DNA of 31,679 nt from a virus. Below the pieces are notes generated by a model, which was given only the letters and a program-made list of their open reading frames with translations, made no database searches and was not told the origin of the DNA. The position numbers and the translations under genes are program-made. Position 1 is the first letter of the stretch, and every line of letters begins with the position of its first letter. Where the stretch lies: IMG/VR virus record IMGVR_UViG_3300043399_000128, positions 1 through 31,679 of that record; one strand, given 5' to 3'. Of the stretch, positions 1 through 7,243 are shown in pieces.

Positions 1-201
1 ATTGAGCTAAACAAAGACGTAGAATCTCTCGGTAAGGGTAACTTTACTCGAGAGATTTTGTTTTTCTGCAAATCAAAAGCAGAATGTTCTTACATAGAAG
101 CTAGGGAGCAGTTTACAAGGAAAGTGCTCGAATCCGATGACTACTATAATGGACAGATATCTGTCCGTGTTCACGGGTCACACATCAAAGGAAAGATATG
201 A
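1..201 (+). CDS. C-terminal end of a GIY-YIG-like phage nuclease (partial)
   Basis: Open from the window edge in frame 1 to a TGA at 199-201, leaving 66 residues. The visible part has the pattern KGNFTREILFFCKSKAECS, then YIEAREQF, then DDYYNGQISV. This resembles the C-terminal part of the GIY-YIG/Seg-like putative nucleases common in T4-like phages, where a conserved E and a YYN motif occur. The N-terminal GIY-YIG motif would lie outside the window, so activity cannot be judged. The stop overlaps the next gene's ATG (ATGA), which suggests translational coupling. The family call rests on pattern recognition only; a nuclease-derived protein without activity is also possible. Confidence 0.55.
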   Translation: MELNKDVESLGKGNFTREILFFCKSKAECSYIEAREQFTRKVLESDDYYNGQISVRVHGSHIKGKI

Positions 202-1256
202 AATATCTACTATTTGCAATTGCATTAGGATTATCAACAGTAGCTGAGTGGTATGCCATCGTTGGTTTAATGGCTATCTTTGCTGCAGCACCTATACCAA
301 TTGCTATCATGGGCGTATTATTAGGCGCTGCTAAACTTGTTATTGCTTCATGGTTGTATCGTAACTGGAAAGAAATTCCAGTGTTAATGAAGACATACTT
401 TACTGCATCCTTGATCATATTGATGTTCTTGACATCAATGGGTATCTTTGGATTCTTGTCCAAGGCTCACTTGGACCAAGCTGTGCCATCTGGTGATATC
501 GTGGCAAAGCTAAGCATTGTTGATGATAAGATTAAAACCGCAAAGGATAATATTGATGCGAATCGCCGAGCACTCAAGCAGCTTGATGAGGCTGTGGACC
601 AAGTTATGGGTAGAAGTCAAGACGAAAAGGGTGCCGAAAAAGCGGTTGCGATTCGTCGTGGGCAGACCAAAGAACGCGCTAGATTACTTCAAGATATTGA
701 AGCCGAACAGAAAACTGTTGCCAAACTTAATGAGGAAAGGGCACCCATCGCCACTGAAGTACGTAAGGTGGAAGCAGAGGTTGGTCCAATAAAATATATT
801 GCTGCTGTTATCTACGGTGATCAGCTAGGTGATGACATTTTAGAAAAAGCAGTGCGTGCAGTAACCATGTTGATTGTTGCTGTGTTTGATCCGCTGGCAG
901 TGCTGTTACTGATTGCTGCCAACTGGCAAATGCGTAGAGAACAAGTGGTGGTACAGCCACCACAAGAAGAAACGTATAAGCCAGATGCATGGCTTGCTGA
1001 TGTTGGTGAACCACCAACTGAACAAGAAAAGAAATCTATCGAGGATTTTGTACCACAGCCACAAGAATACATTTCTGAAGAGCCTTTAGATATTGTGGTT
1101 GATGAAACCAAAGATTGGGATCCTAAACTATATCAAAGAACAGAACCGAAGATGCATTGGACTCCAAAGGCTCAATCTTTCTTATCAAAGGTGCGTGAAG
1201 TATTCAATTCAAAGACTATTGAATCAGAAGTGGAAGATCTGCAGAAATCTAAATAA
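198..1256 (+). CDS. Membrane protein with central coiled coil
   Basis: A protein of 352 aa. Residues 1-90 hold about three hydrophobic helices (one near 5-30, one near 32-52, one near 66-88). Residues 100-200 are charged and heptad-like, rich in K, E, D and A, which suggests a coiled coil. A further hydrophobic stretch near 222-242 is followed by an acidic, proline-containing tail. It overlaps the upstream gene by four bases (ATGA). The gene opens a block of membrane and secreted proteins that ends with a holin-like gene at 4688, so an envelope-linked role is plausible. I do not recognise a named family; similar coil-containing membrane proteins occur in T4-like marine phages. No enzyme motif is visible. 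Confidence 0.75.
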   Translation: MKYLLFAIALGLSTVAEWYAIVGLMAIFAAAPIPIAIMGVLLGAAKLVIASWLYRNWKEIPVLMKTYFTASLIILMFLTSMGIFGFLSKAHLDQAVPSGDIVAKLSIVDDKIKTAKDNIDANRRALKQLDEAVDQVMGRSQDEKGAEKAVAIRRGQTKERARLLQDIEAEQKTVAKLNEERAPIATEVRKVEAEVGPIKYIAAVIYGDQLGDDILEKAVRAVTMLIVAVFDPLAVLLLIAANWQMRREQVVVQPPQEETYKPDAWLADVGEPPTEQEKKSIEDFVPQPQEYISEEPLDIVVDETKDWDPKLYQRTEPKMHWTPKAQSFLSKVREVFNSKTIESEVEDLQKSK

Positions 1257-1294
1257 CAATGTAGTTCCCTACAATTATAACAACAAGGATTATC

Positions 1295-1771
1295 ATGTAC
1301 AAAAAGATCGCTACAGCGGTGCTTTTTGTTATGGCTACATCAACAGCGATGGCTATCGATCCCATCGTAACTGACTCGACTTCTAGAAGCACCACAGATT
1401 CTAACAGCACAAGCACAACGACTGTTAAATCACCTCCTCCAACTGCAGTTGCTCCTGCAATCACTGTAATCAACTCAGACGTTTGCGCAGTCGGCGCATC
1501 AGCAGCAGTGCAAACTCAGATTCTTGGTATCTCCATGGGTGGTACTATGACTGACAAAAACTGCGAACGTCTAAAACTTGCCCGTGGTATTTACGACATG
1601 GGTATGAAGGTTGCTGCAGTTTCTATCATGTGTCAAGATGAACGTGTGTTCACTGCCATGATGAATGCTGGTACTCCATGTCCAGTAGACGGCAAAATCG
1701 GCGAGCAAGCTAAAGCAATCTGGGAAGCCAACCCAGAAAAGATCCCACAAAAAGTTAAAAGCAAGGACTAA
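1295..1771 (+). CDS. Small secreted protein with signal peptide
   Basis: A protein of 158 aa beginning with a clear signal peptide: lysines, a hydrophobic core and a likely cleavage after residue 21 (AMA-ID). A Ser/Thr-rich low-complexity linker follows (about 25-50). A folded C-terminal part contains four cysteines (about 66, 90, 113 and 129), which could form disulfides in the periplasm. Spacing to the next gene is only 2 bases, so it is likely co-transcribed and co-exported with the large Cys-repeat protein at 1774. I do not recognise the family. The ATG is preceded by AAGGAT, a reasonable ribosome-binding site. Confidence 0.75.
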   Translation: MYKKIATAVLFVMATSTAMAIDPIVTDSTSRSTTDSNSTSTTTVKSPPPTAVAPAITVINSDVCAVGASAAVQTQILGISMGGTMTDKNCERLKLARGIYDMGMKVAAVSIMCQDERVFTAMMNAGTPCPVDGKIGEQAKAIWEANPEKIPQKVKSKD

Positions 1772-1773
1772 CC

Positions 1774-3579
1774 GTGTCTAGACTGGTTAGTCTTGTACTT
1801 GGTTTTGTACTGAGTTGCTCAGTAGCACAAGCACAAATAAATGTTGTACCAGTTAATAGCGGTACAGGCAATCTTGTATCCATCCCGATTCCAGGTGGTT
1901 CTGGTTTATCGGTAACAGTTGGTACGGGATCCGCTGCACTGCCTCTCCAGGAAATTAAAAATAATCCCAATGCTGTTAATATAACAACACACGACGATTC
2001 TTATAATAATGTTCCACTGGGTTTTGACTTTCCGTTTTATGGAAGAGTGTTTAACAACTCTTGGGCTATGACCAATGGTTTAGTTACATTCCAAGATCCT
2101 ACTCAATCTGGTCTAGGTGGCGCTTGCTGTGAGGGTGTTGACTTAAGAACTACTACAGATCCAAGATATAACTACACCATCTACGGGTTGCATACAGATC
2201 TTTATTCTTGGAATGGACAGAATCAATATTACCTGCGTGAAGGTAATAGTATGACTTACGGTTGGTATGGGGTTAGTCAATGTTGTAGTTCTCAGGGTGG
2301 TAATAGTTTTGAGATTAAAATCAACTCTGCTGGTTTAGTTGATACACGTATTACAGGGGCAATGGTTTCTGGTAATAGAGTAACATCTGGTATGGCAGGT
2401 GACTTGTCTAAAGGTGAGTACTATCAGTACTATCACGGTTCTGGTATAAACATAACACCTGGAAGCTCAAGCATTTTTAGTTGGCAAGCACTTGGTGGAA
2501 CTGGCGCGCTAGATCAATGTATTATCAATCCACTATCATCCCCAACTTGCTCAGGATACCAAGCTGCTTATACTACTCAGCAGTGTACTATTAGTGCTCT
2601 GTACGATCCATCATGCCCAGGATACCAAGCTGCGTACTTTACACAACAGTGCACATTAAACCCATTGTATGATAGAAGCTGTTCAGGTTATGAAACTGCA
2701 TATCACGATCAACAGTGTTCTATCAATGCTTTATATGCTACTGACTGCAGAGGTTATGCTGCAGCATACTTAGAGCAACAATGTTCACTCAATCCACTAT
2801 ATTCTACAACTTGTTCTGGATACGCCAAGGCTTACTTTGACCAGCAGTGTTCTCTGAATGGTTTATATGATCGCACTTGCCCTAATTACGGTGAGGCATA
2901 CGCTAAAAAGATGTTGCTTGAACAACAAGGTATGGCTTCAACTGTCGCTACAGCTGGTGTGATCGCTCAGACTGCTCCAGTAGCTACTGTTGGCTCAGAA
3001 GGTTCTGTTTCTACTGCTCCATCATCAACTGGTAACTCAACAGTAGATAAAGTTATCTCCACTCCAGCACCAACTGCAAATGCTGCAGCAGCACCTGCTG
3101 CTCCAGTTCAACTGACAGCCCCCGCACCAGCACAACAACAGCAACAGGCGCAGCAAGAAAAGAAACCTGAGGGTGGTGAAAAACCTGCTGGTGGTCCAAC
3201 GCAAATGGCTCAAGCGCCCAGCGGTGATAAGCCAGCTCAACCTACTGCTCGTCAAGCACTAGCCGAACGTAGAGCCGAAGCAGCTAGAAAAGATGCTGTT
3301 GAAAAAGGTAAGAACTTAGCAAATGATATGGGTAAAGCTGCTGATATGGAAAGTCAAAAGGCAGTACAAAGTGTAGTTATTCAAGCTATGGGGTTTACTC
3401 CAGGCTTTGATACTTACAATAAAACTATTATTCCAGACACAACATTCTATAAACCAGTGAGTGTCTATAATAATCAAAAGAATATTGACAATCGTGCCAA
3501 CTTAAGAATGTGGACTGGTACAGATAGACTACATAATGAAATGGTCGATTCACAATACAAGGAGAAAAGAAATGACTGA
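1774..3579 (+). CDS. Large secreted protein with Cys-rich tandem repeats
   Basis: A protein of 601 aa starting at GTG, 2 bases after the previous stop, with AAGGAC upstream. Residues 1-21 form a signal peptide (cleavage after AQA). Residues about 60-235 are rich in G, Y and N and have the look of a NIDO-like or beta-sandwich domain (GFDFPFYG, then WAMTNGLVTF). Residues about 248-378 are tandem repeats of roughly 22 residues with the plan C-x(4)-L-x(4)-C-x-G-Y-x(2)-A-Y-x(2)-Q-Q, repeated about six times. A long A/P/Q-rich linker and a charged tail (about 480-601) follow. Paired cysteines and the export signal point to an extracytoplasmic, possibly host-surface protein. It overlaps the next gene by 8 bases. 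Function is unknown. Confidence 0.8.
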   Translation: MSRLVSLVLGFVLSCSVAQAQINVVPVNSGTGNLVSIPIPGGSGLSVTVGTGSAALPLQEIKNNPNAVNITTHDDSYNNVPLGFDFPFYGRVFNNSWAMTNGLVTFQDPTQSGLGGACCEGVDLRTTTDPRYNYTIYGLHTDLYSWNGQNQYYLREGNSMTYGWYGVSQCCSSQGGNSFEIKINSAGLVDTRITGAMVSGNRVTSGMAGDLSKGEYYQYYHGSGINITPGSSSIFSWQALGGTGALDQCIINPLSSPTCSGYQAAYTTQQCTISALYDPSCPGYQAAYFTQQCTLNPLYDRSCSGYETAYHDQQCSINALYATDCRGYAAAYLEQQCSLNPLYSTTCSGYAKAYFDQQCSLNGLYDRTCPNYGEAYAKKMLLEQQGMASTVATAGVIAQTAPVATVGSEGSVSTAPSSTGNSTVDKVISTPAPTANAAAAPAAPVQLTAPAPAQQQQQAQQEKKPEGGEKPAGGPTQMAQAPSGDKPAQPTARQALAERRAEAARKDAVEKGKNLANDMGKAADMESQKAVQSVVIQAMGFTPGFDTYNKTIIPDTTFYKPVSVYNNQKNIDNRANLRMWTGTDRLHNEMVDSQYKEKRND

Positions 3580-4123
3580 AGAAATTAAAGACGTCAACGC
3601 TAAGATTGATGATGCAGAAGCAGCAATGAAAAAGTATGCCAGCAAGGACACAGTCATCAGCATTGGTGGCTACGAGTTCACACCTGCTAAACTTATGGTT
3701 GCATTCACATTGGTATCATCTACACTTGGTGGTTTGTATGGAGCATTTGAAGTTTACAAAGACTATCAAAGCATGAAAGAAAAGATTGCCAAGTACGTGT
3801 CACCAGACTTGACTGAGATCTACAAGAAACTTGATGTTGTTCAAGTACAATCTGAAAAGTCTATGCAATACACACAAGACATCAAGAACGATTTAAAGAA
3901 TGACATTCGTCGCGTTGAAGGTGTTGCTGAAAACGTAGAGCGTTCTGTCAAACAAAGTCAACGTGATACAGACCAGTCTGTTCAAGCCTTACGCAATGAA
4001 GTTCAAGCTGTGCGTAACGATCTAAGAAGCACAACTAGGGAAGTTGACCAGACTCTAAAACAGATTGATCGTTCTGTAGACCAAAAGATCCAAAAGGCTT
4101 TAGACAACCCATTGGCTAAATAA
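3572..4123 (+). CDS. Membrane-anchored coiled-coil protein
   Basis: I place the start at the ATG at 3572, which has AAGGAG at 3559-3564; an earlier in-frame ATG at 3536 lies inside the previous gene and has no such site. The product is 183 aa. One hydrophobic helix lies near residues 44-66. The rest, from about 80 to the end, is a highly charged heptad-like segment rich in D, R, Q and V, typical of a long coiled coil. It overlaps the Cys-repeat gene by 8 bases and sits between secreted and membrane genes, so it may bridge the inner membrane to a phage or host partner (inference). No catalytic motif is seen. Confidence 0.75.
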   Translation: MTEEIKDVNAKIDDAEAAMKKYASKDTVISIGGYEFTPAKLMVAFTLVSSTLGGLYGAFEVYKDYQSMKEKIAKYVSPDLTEIYKKLDVVQVQSEKSMQYTQDIKNDLKNDIRRVEGVAENVERSVKQSQRDTDQSVQALRNEVQAVRNDLRSTTREVDQTLKQIDRSVDQKIQKALDNPLAK

Positions 4124-4147
4124 TCATTGTTTATATAAGGAATTACA

Positions 4148-4678
4148 ATGGCAGAAGAAGTAAAGAAAGCGCCCACTCGAAGTGAACGCGAAGCAGCAAT
4201 TAAAGATAAAGCAGGTTTAGTTATCGTTGTTATGGCATTGTTCCTAGCACTTAATACTTACTATGCCAATAGTTTCTCCAGCGCTGCGATGTCAAATTTA
4301 ATCGAAGCGTCTGATACATATAACTTTTTTCAAGCAAAGTCTATCAAGCAGTCAATTGCTGAGGGTCAGCTAGAAGAAACCAAAGATCCAGCACGTAAAG
4401 AATACCTACAAAAGAAAATTGATCGCTATGAAACCGATCCAAAAACAAATGAAGGTAAGAAGGAATTGTTGGCTAAAGCCCAAGCGCACAAAGATGCTCG
4501 TAACGAAGCCAAACTTCACAGCCCTTGGTTGACATTCTCTGGTATGTTATTCCAATTGGCTATCGTGTTGCTGTCTGCTTCTATCATCGCAGTTGATATG
4601 CGTATGTATTGGGGTTCATGGGGTGTAGGTGTCTTGGCATTAGTGCTAATGATGCAAGGTATATTTTTAATCGTCTAA
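4148..4678 (+). CDS. DUF4337-like membrane protein
   Basis: A protein of 176 aa. An N-terminal hydrophobic helix (about 23-45) is followed by a stretch with SDTYNFFQAKSIKQS near residues 56-70, then a charged helical middle and two hydrophobic helices at the C-terminus (about 127-150 and 153-176). This order, one helix, then a motif of the form Y-x-A-K-S-I, then two helices, matches what I know of the DUF4337 family of uncharacterised membrane proteins. AAGGA lies upstream of the ATG. It sits between the coiled-coil protein and the holin-like gene, spaced by 24 and 9 bases. Its function is not known. Confidence 0.65.
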   Translation: MAEEVKKAPTRSEREAAIKDKAGLVIVVMALFLALNTYYANSFSSAAMSNLIEASDTYNFFQAKSIKQSIAEGQLEETKDPARKEYLQKKIDRYETDPKTNEGKKELLAKAQAHKDARNEAKLHSPWLTFSGMLFQLAIVLLSASIIAVDMRMYWGSWGVGVLALVLMMQGIFLIV

Positions 4679-4687
4679 GGAATTATA

Positions 4688-5155
4688 ATGGACTCTCAAG
4701 ATAAAAATAATAATGTAATGAGTGAGAGTGAAAAGAAAAAAGAAGATTGGATGAATAGCAAGTGGCGTCCAGCCATGGGTTGGATTTACATGGGTACATG
4801 TGTTGCTGACTTTGTTCTATTCCCTATTCTATGGAGCTTGTTGCAAGCTGTATTAAAACAGCCAGTCACACAATGGCAACCACTAACATTGCAAGGTGCT
4901 GGTTTGTACCACATCGCAATGGGTGCTGTTCTTGGTATCGCTGCAATGGGTCGTACACAAGAAAAACTTGCAGGAGCAAACAATGGCGGTGCAGCAGCAA
5001 TCTCCCAACCATCAATTTTGCCAACAGCACCTAGCGTACCTGCGCCAGTTGCAACCCCAGCACCAGTCGCAAGACCAGTACCCAAAGTTGCAGCAGCGCC
5101 AGTAGTTGAACTAGAAGCTGGTGACCCACCAGTGCGTAATACACGCAACGACTAA
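4688..5155 (+). CDS. Holin-like protein (3TM phage holin type)
   Basis: A protein of 155 aa. After a charged N-terminus, residues 27-60 (WRPAMGWIYMGTCVADFVLF and on) form one or two hydrophobic helices, and residues 75-90 (LYHIAMGAVLGIAAMGR) form another. The C-terminal 50 residues are a low-complexity P/A/V linker ending in charged residues. The WRPAMGW opening and the G-x-Y-H-I-A-M-G segment resemble small phage proteins annotated as 3TM holins. Such proteins permeabilise the inner membrane at lysis. It is the last gene before a strong terminator, so it closes the operon. No endolysin is visible nearby, which weakens the lysis assignment. Confidence 0.55.
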   Translation: MDSQDKNNNVMSESEKKKEDWMNSKWRPAMGWIYMGTCVADFVLFPILWSLLQAVLKQPVTQWQPLTLQGAGLYHIAMGAVLGIAAMGRTQEKLAGANNGGAAAISQPSILPTAPSVPAPVATPAPVARPVPKVAAAPVVELEAGDPPVRNTRND

Positions 5156-5175
5156 AACTTTAGTTTTCTGGAAAG

Positions 5176-5198
5176 ACCCCACCTAGTGTGGGGTTTTG
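5176..5198 (+). terminator. Rho-independent terminator after the membrane-protein operon
   Basis: A 7-bp stem ACCCCAC (5176-5182) / GTGGGGT (5188-5194) with a 5-nt loop, followed by TTTT. It ends the 198-5155 operon. Confidence 0.9.
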
Positions 5199-5208
5199 TC
5201 ATTTAAAT

Positions 5209-5237
5209 TTGTCTTGCATTTGACTTTATGCCATAAT
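5209..5237 (+). promoter_or_regulatory. Sigma70-type promoter
   Basis: -35 TTGTCT (5209-5214), 17-bp spacer, -10 CATAAT (5232-5237). It lies directly after the terminator and before the small genes starting at 5268. The spacing matches the other early-type promoters in this window. Confidence 0.6.
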
Positions 5238-5267
5238 AACGGTGTTAGGGTTGATTAAGGATATATT

Positions 5268-5426
5268 ATGAATCTTGATACTATTAACAAAGAATTGCAG
5301 CTGATTGCAGATCTGTCTCAACAAGAATACATCGATGCCCTTTACGATGAATTCATGGATGAGATGTATTACCTGTTAGAATGTGAGCAGTGGGAAAGAG
5401 ATATGGAGTTTTATGAATTCGGTTGA
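5268..5426 (+). CDS. Small acidic hypothetical protein
   Basis: An open frame of 52 aa from the ATG at 5268, with AAGG 8 bases upstream, ending at TGA 5424-5426. The peptide is strongly acidic and aromatic (DEFMDEMYYLLECEQWERDM near the middle) and probably helical. It overlaps the MazG-like gene by 14 bases, as is common for coupled small phage genes. It is the first gene after the promoter at 5209. I do not recognise a family. The leader position, ribosome-binding site and tight overlap support it as real. Confidence 0.65.
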   Translation: MNLDTINKELQLIADLSQQEYIDALYDEFMDEMYYLLECEQWERDMEFYEFG

Positions 5427-5682
5427 AGAAGAAATTTTGGATATCGCGCAAGAAGAATGCGCAGAAGTAGTTGTAGCAATTAGCAAGATTCATCGATTTG
5501 GTATCGACAACTACAAACCAGGAAAACCAAAGACTAACCGTGAGCACCTTGAAGAAGAGATTGGTGACTTGGTTTGCATGTTTGACTTGATGCGCGAAAG
5601 GGGTTTGATCCGTTGGGAAAATGTGATTGAAGCCTCTGAAAAGAAACGTGAAAAGTTAAGAACTTGGAGTAATATATTATGA
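5413..5682 (+). CDS. MazG-like nucleotide pyrophosphohydrolase
   Basis: The ATG at 5413 (GGAG at 5405-5408) gives 89 aa; the in-frame start at 5383 lacks a comparable site. The all-alpha NTP pyrophosphatase pattern is visible: EECAE near residues 13-17 and EEEIGD near 46-51, spaced as in MazG-type metal sites (E-x2-E ... E-x3-D). Enzymes of this family hydrolyse NTPs or dNTPs to the monophosphate and pyrophosphate. Phage MazG proteins are thought to tune nucleotide or alarmone pools. It overlaps the next gene by four bases (ATGA). The metal ligands are present, so it should be active; its substrate cannot be told from sequence. Confidence 0.8.
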   Translation: MNSVEEEILDIAQEECAEVVVAISKIHRFGIDNYKPGKPKTNREHLEEEIGDLVCMFDLMRERGLIRWENVIEASEKKREKLRTWSNIL

Positions 5683-6152
5683 TTCGTTGGATTGAAAATG
5701 TCAGTATGAGCGATGTTCATCTTGGTCATCACAGTGACCTTGGAGAGAACTGCATGCTCATTCGCATTCAAGATCCAGCCACTGAGTTTTGTCCAACAAA
5801 GCATGCATTTAAGGAAGTGCACCAGTTTGAATTCCTTGACGCTGAGGATGAAGATGGGTTTCCTGATGAGTGCAAGATCAGCGATGAGCAAGCAAGCACA
5901 ATCACAAGTTTGTTGCAACGTGCGCTAGACAATCATATGAATGTATTGGTACACTGCCATGCAGGTATCTGTCGTAGTGGTGCTGTTGTTGAAGTTGGTT
6001 CTATGATGGGGTTTACTGCCACAGAGCGTTTCCGTCAACCTAACTTGCGAGTCAAGCACAAGATGATGAAGGCTCTTGGATGGACTTACGATGCAGACGA
6101 AAAGCCTCAAGCTGATTCATGGAGAAACATGAAGTTGGCTTGGGAACAATAA
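5679..6152 (+). CDS. Cys-based protein phosphatase, dual-specificity type
   Basis: A protein of 157 aa. The P-loop of Cys phosphatases is seen as H92-C93-x5-R99-S100 (HCHAGICRSG), preceded by the beta-strand MNVLV. Upstream, the D/E-rich segment around residues 54-64 is where the general acid Asp of this fold lies. Cys93 would be the nucleophile and Arg99 would bind phosphate. The protein may act on phosphotyrosine or phosphoserine/threonine proteins or on other phosphoesters. It follows the MazG-like gene in the same short operon. The length is typical of compact dual-specificity phosphatases. The target is unknown. Confidence 0.8.
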   Translation: MIRWIENVSMSDVHLGHHSDLGENCMLIRIQDPATEFCPTKHAFKEVHQFEFLDAEDEDGFPDECKISDEQASTITSLLQRALDNHMNVLVHCHAGICRSGAVVEVGSMMGFTATERFRQPNLRVKHKMMKALGWTYDADEKPQADSWRNMKLAWEQ

Positions 6153-6154
6153 AG

Positions 6155-6183
6155 TTGCCTTGCAATAACACCTGTTGTATAAT
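6155..6183 (+). promoter_or_regulatory. Sigma70-type promoter
   Basis: -35 TTGCCT (6155-6160), 17-bp spacer, -10 TATAAT (6178-6183). It lies between the phosphatase and the gene at 6205. Confidence 0.75.
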
Positions 6184-6204
6184 TGTTGTATGCAAAGGAG
6201 TGAT

Positions 6205-6396
6205 ATGTACCCACATAAAATTTTAATCAATGATATCCCTGTGCCGCCTGATTCTGTTCGAGTTGCATTTGAAACAGACTACGGCACACATACATCATAC
6301 TCTGAATACTTTTGTACAACAGAAGAATTCCTAGAGTTTTTTAAACCTGTTGTACAACATTATGAGAGATTGAAGAATGAACAACATTCAAACTGA
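6205..6396 (+). CDS. Small hypothetical protein
   Basis: The ATG at 6205 with AAGGAG at 6195-6200 gives 63 aa; the in-frame ATG at 6175 lies inside the promoter -10 region and cannot be the start on that transcript. The peptide has a mixed alpha/beta look with several aromatic residues and ends in a charged helix (FFKPVVQHYERLKNEQ). It overlaps the DUF2693-like gene by 20 bases. No family is recognised. The promoter, the good ribosome site and the coupled downstream gene support it. Confidence 0.7.
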   Translation: MYPHKILINDIPVPPDSVRVAFETDYGTHTSYSEYFCTTEEFLEFFKPVVQHYERLKNEQHSN

Positions 6397-6685
6397 AGTT
6401 AATCCAACCAACCCAGAATTTCAAACATGGCTTAAAGGAGTCTTACACGATGATGGAATCAAAGATTTGTGCATTACTTTCACCAAGAAAGATGGGACAG
6501 AGCGAAAAATGTTCTGCACTCTCTCAGAAAGCAGAATCCCCGTTGACAAGCAACCAAAGTCAGGGGTGGAGGAAGCGACAAATAGCCCGACTAGTGGATC
6601 CGCAATTCGCGTGTTTGACACCGAAGCAAATGCATGGCGATCATTCCGCTGGGACTCAATCAAAGACGTAAATTTCACACTTTAA
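6377..6685 (+). CDS. DUF2693-like (SH3-barrel) small phage protein
   Basis: A protein of 102 aa. It has a beta-rich core with FTKKDGTERKMFCTLSES (about 35-52) followed, after a linker, by IRVFDTEANAWRSFRWDSI (about 77-95). The pair of motifs, one with TKKDGTER and CTL and one with VFD...WRSFRWDSI, is what I associate with the DUF2693 family of small SH3-fold proteins found in T4-like phages. Function is unknown; a nucleic-acid-binding or WYL-like role is often guessed. It is separated by a single base from the next gene. Confidence 0.7.
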   Translation: MNNIQTEVNPTNPEFQTWLKGVLHDDGIKDLCITFTKKDGTERKMFCTLSESRIPVDKQPKSGVEEATNSPTSGSAIRVFDTEANAWRSFRWDSIKDVNFTL

Positions 6686-6686
6686 T

Positions 6687-6902
6687 ATGACTATGTTTAA
6701 ATTTAAACCAACCCCACTTAATATTACATTGTTTATCGCTCTGGCGATTTTCCTAATTGTAGTATTTCCGTTCCTGTTTATTTGGGCATTGAATACACTA
6801 TTTCCCGTCCTTGCAATTCAATATACTTTTGATACTTGGTTGGCTGTTATTTTGATTCAATCATTCTTTAAAACAGCTATCACAACCAACAAGGATAAAT
6901 AA
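6687..6902 (+). CDS. Small two-helix membrane protein
   Basis: A protein of 71 aa with two hydrophobic segments, about 13-37 and 38-58, and a basic C-terminal tail. The start could be the ATG at 6687 or the one at 6693; neither has a strong ribosome site, and translation may be coupled to the gene ending at 6685. It overlaps the DsbA-like gene by one base (TAATG). No family is recognised. Confidence 0.6.
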   Translation: MTMFKFKPTPLNITLFIALAIFLIVVFPFLFIWALNTLFPVLAIQYTFDTWLAVILIQSFFKTAITTNKDK

Positions 6903-7156
6903 TGGCTATTACTATTTCCAATCCAGCCGATCGTAAAAAGATCAAAGACGCTATTCAAGAGATTAGCAATTCAATGCTACGTATGGAAGCTGAACGTGAT
7001 CTAATTAAAGAGATCGTAAAAGAAGTTTCTGCTGAGCATCAGATTCCCAAGAAGATTCTTGCAAAAATTGCCAAGACTTTCCACAAGCAGAACCTGACTC
7101 AAGAAGTTGCAGACCACGAGGACTTTGTAGACCTGTACGATACAGTCACTAAGTAA
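6902..7156 (+). CDS. dsbA: DsbA-like double-stranded DNA-binding protein
   Basis: A protein of 84 aa, close to the 89 aa of T4 DsbA. The first half is helical and charged (RKKIKDAIQEISNSMLRMEA). The second half, with IPKKILAKIAKTFHKQN at about 49-65 and DFVDLYDTV at about 74-82, matches the T4 pattern LLALYHKDN ... VELYDTV. In T4, DsbA binds double-stranded DNA near late promoters and modulates late transcription. A T4-type late box at 15300 fits such a role here. It ends a small operon just before a hairpin and a new promoter. Confidence 0.75.
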   Translation: MAITISNPADRKKIKDAIQEISNSMLRMEAERDLIKEIVKEVSAEHQIPKKILAKIAKTFHKQNLTQEVADHEDFVDLYDTVTK

Positions 7157-7178
7157 CCCTTAATTCCGTAGGGTTATT
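7155..7178 (+). terminator. Weak hairpin terminator
   Basis: The stem AACCCT / AGGGTT brackets a 9-base loop, followed by ATT. The U tract is poor, so it may be a pause or processing site rather than a full terminator. Confidence 0.5.
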
Positions 7179-7189
7179 ACAAATAGTTC

Positions 7190-7218
7190 TTGTCTTTTAA
7201 GGCTATTTGGTGTATAAT
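7190..7218 (+). promoter_or_regulatory. Sigma70-type promoter
   Basis: -35 TTGTCT (7190-7195), 17-bp spacer, -10 TATAAT (7213-7218), upstream of the gene at 7244. Confidence 0.75.
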
Positions 7219-7243
7219 ATGTTATTATTTGAGGAATAATCCT

